Below, piece by piece: positions 53,813 through 55,000 of a stretch of DNA of 55,000 nt. Source of the DNA: Actinomycetaceae bacterium (lineage in GTDB: Bacteria; Actinomycetota; Actinomycetes; Actinomycetales; Actinomycetaceae); the NCBI GenBank assembly GCA_030540715.1, contig JAUNVQ010000016.1, forward strand, positions 1-55,000, written 5' to 3'. The notes under the pieces were generated by a model. It ran no database searches. It was not told the DNA's origin and saw nothing but the letters and a program-made list of their open reading frames with translations. The translations under genes were made by a program, and so were the position numbers. The first letter of the stretch is position 1, and every line of letters starts with the position of its first letter.

Positions 53813-54155
53813 TGTCTTCCTTCTTTCCCGCAAGCATCTTGCGTGCTGCCTGCGAAAATGCGGAAATCTTAATAAAAGGTGTGGCCACAGTTGAACTCAT
53901 CAGGGTGGATAACGCAGAAACATCCTGCGCGATTTGCGCCGTTGAGGTTGTAATAGCGTCAACTTTATCCAGCTGAGCATTGGCTCCTTGAACTGTTTTC
54001 GTGGTTTCTGCAAGTGTCTGGTTCGCATTTTCCGAGATTTTTTCAATCGTTATGCGCAGCTCATCAAAAACTTTCCCAAGTTTGTACAGCGGCAGCGCCA
54101 AGAAAAAAACCAGCAAAGCAAAAGCAATTGCTGCAATCAATGCGGGGATGTTCAT
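53796..54155 (-). CDS. DUF948 family membrane-anchored coiled-coil protein
   Basis: A 119-residue protein with one N-terminal helix (about 5-25) followed by ALPLYKLGKVFDELRITIEKI and a long amphipathic helix with regular hydrophobic residues (TLAETTKTVQGANAQLDKVD), the DUF948 pattern. It ends in a basic helix and an acidic tail. Role unknown; in many actinobacteria it lies between rpsD and alaS, but rpsD is not present in this window. Confidence 0.85.
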   Translation of the reverse strand: MNIPALIAAIAFALLVFFLALPLYKLGKVFDELRITIEKISENANQTLAETTKTVQGANAQLDKVDAITTSTAQIAQDVSALSTLMSSTVATPFIKISAFSQAARKMLAGKKEDNENVD

Positions 54156-54351
54156 AATGTCGGCCTTTCTTTTTTCCTCTTAGTATTATGGCAAACTTAG
54201 CGCCAAAGGTACAATAAACAACGCTCTTCACCATCGAAGAAAACACGATTCTACCTGTTGAAATGGTAGTTTGTGGCAGATATTTCACCTTGCAGGGTCT
54301 AGGGTGCACCCTTTCGCAGTGCTTCAAAGGCACGTTCGGGAACAAGGGCTT

Positions 54352-54777
54352 TCATATAGGGCATCGGGTTAATGTTTTTTCAAGAACATAGTCGGTAACC
54401 AGGTCTTTTACTGTGGCGCGCAGGGGTCCCCCTTCCCAGGGTTTCGATATGTAGTGATCTAAATCGGCATCGTTGAGTGCCCTAATGGTGTCTTCTAAGT
54501 CAGCTTGTCCGGTGACCAGACACGTTTTGGGACTATAGTCGCTGTTTTCTTTGATCTCGACAAGGAAATCCACACCAGTTTGGCCGGGTAGGCGATGATC
54601 GGCCAAAATCACGGCAAGCTCATCTCCGTCCTCGTCAATTTCTTCGATCACTTCCCAGGCGTCTTCAACGTCTTCGGCTGGTTCGATGCGCACCATATCC
54701 ATAAACGGCTCCAGGTCACGTAGGAGTCCGTTTCGTCCTTCTGTTTCGTCTTCTAGGACAAGGATTGCTAAGGTCAT
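54352..54777 (-). pseudogene. Response regulator receiver protein, probable frame break near 3' end
   Basis: A 141-residue CheY-like receiver with the acidic pair Asp10-Glu11, phosphoacceptor Asp60 in ILADHRLPG, Thr89 and Lys112. It has no output domain in this frame. After residue about 131 (YVLEK) the frame enters TLTRCPI and stops. Shifting the frame by one base at the A6 run (minus strand; T6 at 54375-54380 on the plus strand) continues with INPMPYMKALVPERAFEAL to a TAG at 54299-54301, a much more protein-like ending. So one base may be missing in the sequence or in the gene. ATGA overlap with the upstream kinase gene. The first 130 residues are intact, so it may still be functional. Confidence 0.75.
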
Positions 54778-55000
54778 GAGTTGTCTCCTTCGGTAGTGGG
54801 GGCTTGACGTTCGTATTCGCCCTTGGCTGATTCATCGGGCCCGTTGATTGGCAGCCATACGGTCATGGTTGTTCCCTGGGGTCTGATTCGATGTCGATAT
54901 TTCCTGAATATGCGTCCACAATTTGCCGCACAATTCCCAGCCCCATTCCCAGGCCGTAATGTATTGTTCCCTGTTTCGTTGTAAAGTGCGGGGTGAAAAT
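54774..55000 (-). pseudogene. Sensor histidine kinase C-terminus, partial and frameshifted
   Basis: The window edge cuts this gene; only the last 75 codons or so are seen. The ATP-binding G-box region reads IFTPHFTTK, GLGMGLGIVRQIVDAYSG and IDIESD in one frame, ending with a TGA at 54863-54865. The expected continuation, GTTMTVWLPING and a tail to EGDNS, lies in another frame and ends with TGA overlapping the response regulator ATG. The break maps to the CCCC run (GGGG at 54878-54881 on the plus strand), where one extra C would restore the frame. Confidence 0.75.

Noticed and set aside
1-55000. Prophage, insertion sequences, CRISPR arrays, toxin-antitoxin or defence genes
   Set aside because: No transposase, integrase, Cas, repeat-spacer pattern or restriction-modification protein was seen in either strand.

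Overview
The window reads as a chromosomal segment of an actinobacterium with roughly balanced base composition. Support comes from the actinobacterial proteins RbpA, integration host factor mIHF, GarA-type FHA protein, FtsR-type MerR regulator, the Ppm/Lnt pair, HelY helicase and a PriA that has lost its helicase motifs. The fused shikimate kinase/3-dehydroquinate synthase, the Tgt plus queuosine-precursor transporter pair, and the ATP-grasp peptidoglycan-type ligase suggest Bifidobacteriaceae (a lower-GC Scardovia/Alloscardovia-like member) more than Actinomycetaceae. That family-level call is an inference and is not proven here. Nothing looks like a prophage, transposon, CRISPR array or plasmid; this is mostly conserved core chromosome with a few lineage-specific islands.

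Layout. 1-1.9 kb: queuosine salvage (tgt and a YhhQ-type transporter). 1.9-6 kb: an accessory stretch with a long non-coding region, two paralogous membrane proteins with PH-like cytosolic domains, a Ser/Thr/Pro-rich anchored protein, and a PaiB-like FMN-binding protein. 6.0-6.1 kb: tRNA-Pro(GGG) with its terminator. 6.2-10.9 kb: an ATP-grasp ligase, a hotdog thioesterase and aminopeptidase N. 10.9-12.8 kb: garA-ftsR-merR regulatory cluster. 13.1-16.1 kb: a CDF metal exporter and an NCS2 purine/uracil-type permease with a degenerate UraD-like tail. 16.5-22.4 kb: a translationally coupled MMPL (RND) transporter and giant YhgE/Pip protein. 22.7-29.9 kb: rbpA, ppm-lnt, helY and a DUF3866 gene.

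30-54 kb is a long, almost entirely minus-strand housekeeping run. In transcription order from high to low coordinates it comprises a two-component pair (both members apparently frameshifted), DUF948, a small anchored protein, alaS-ruvX-mltG-aroE-prepilin peptidase, aroC-aroKB-degenerate aroK, efp-nusB-pyrC-pyrF, mihF-gmk-rpoZ-coaBC-priA, fmt-rsmB-rpe-hisE-hisG. Many junctions are ATGA overlaps, so translational coupling is pervasive.

Most notable observations: (i) a hairpin with a perfect 10-bp outer stem that locks the pyrC start codon; (ii) two transporter fusions to domains that look catalytically dead (NCS2-UraD-like and MMPL-ABC-like); (iii) a stand-alone shikimate-kinase fold without a P-loop, overlapping the active AroKB gene; (iv) single-base frame breaks at homopolymers in both members of the two-component pair; (v) a Tgt whose base-recognition pocket departs from the preQ1 type; and (vi) a 10-bp sequence able to mask the mmpL ribosome-binding site.
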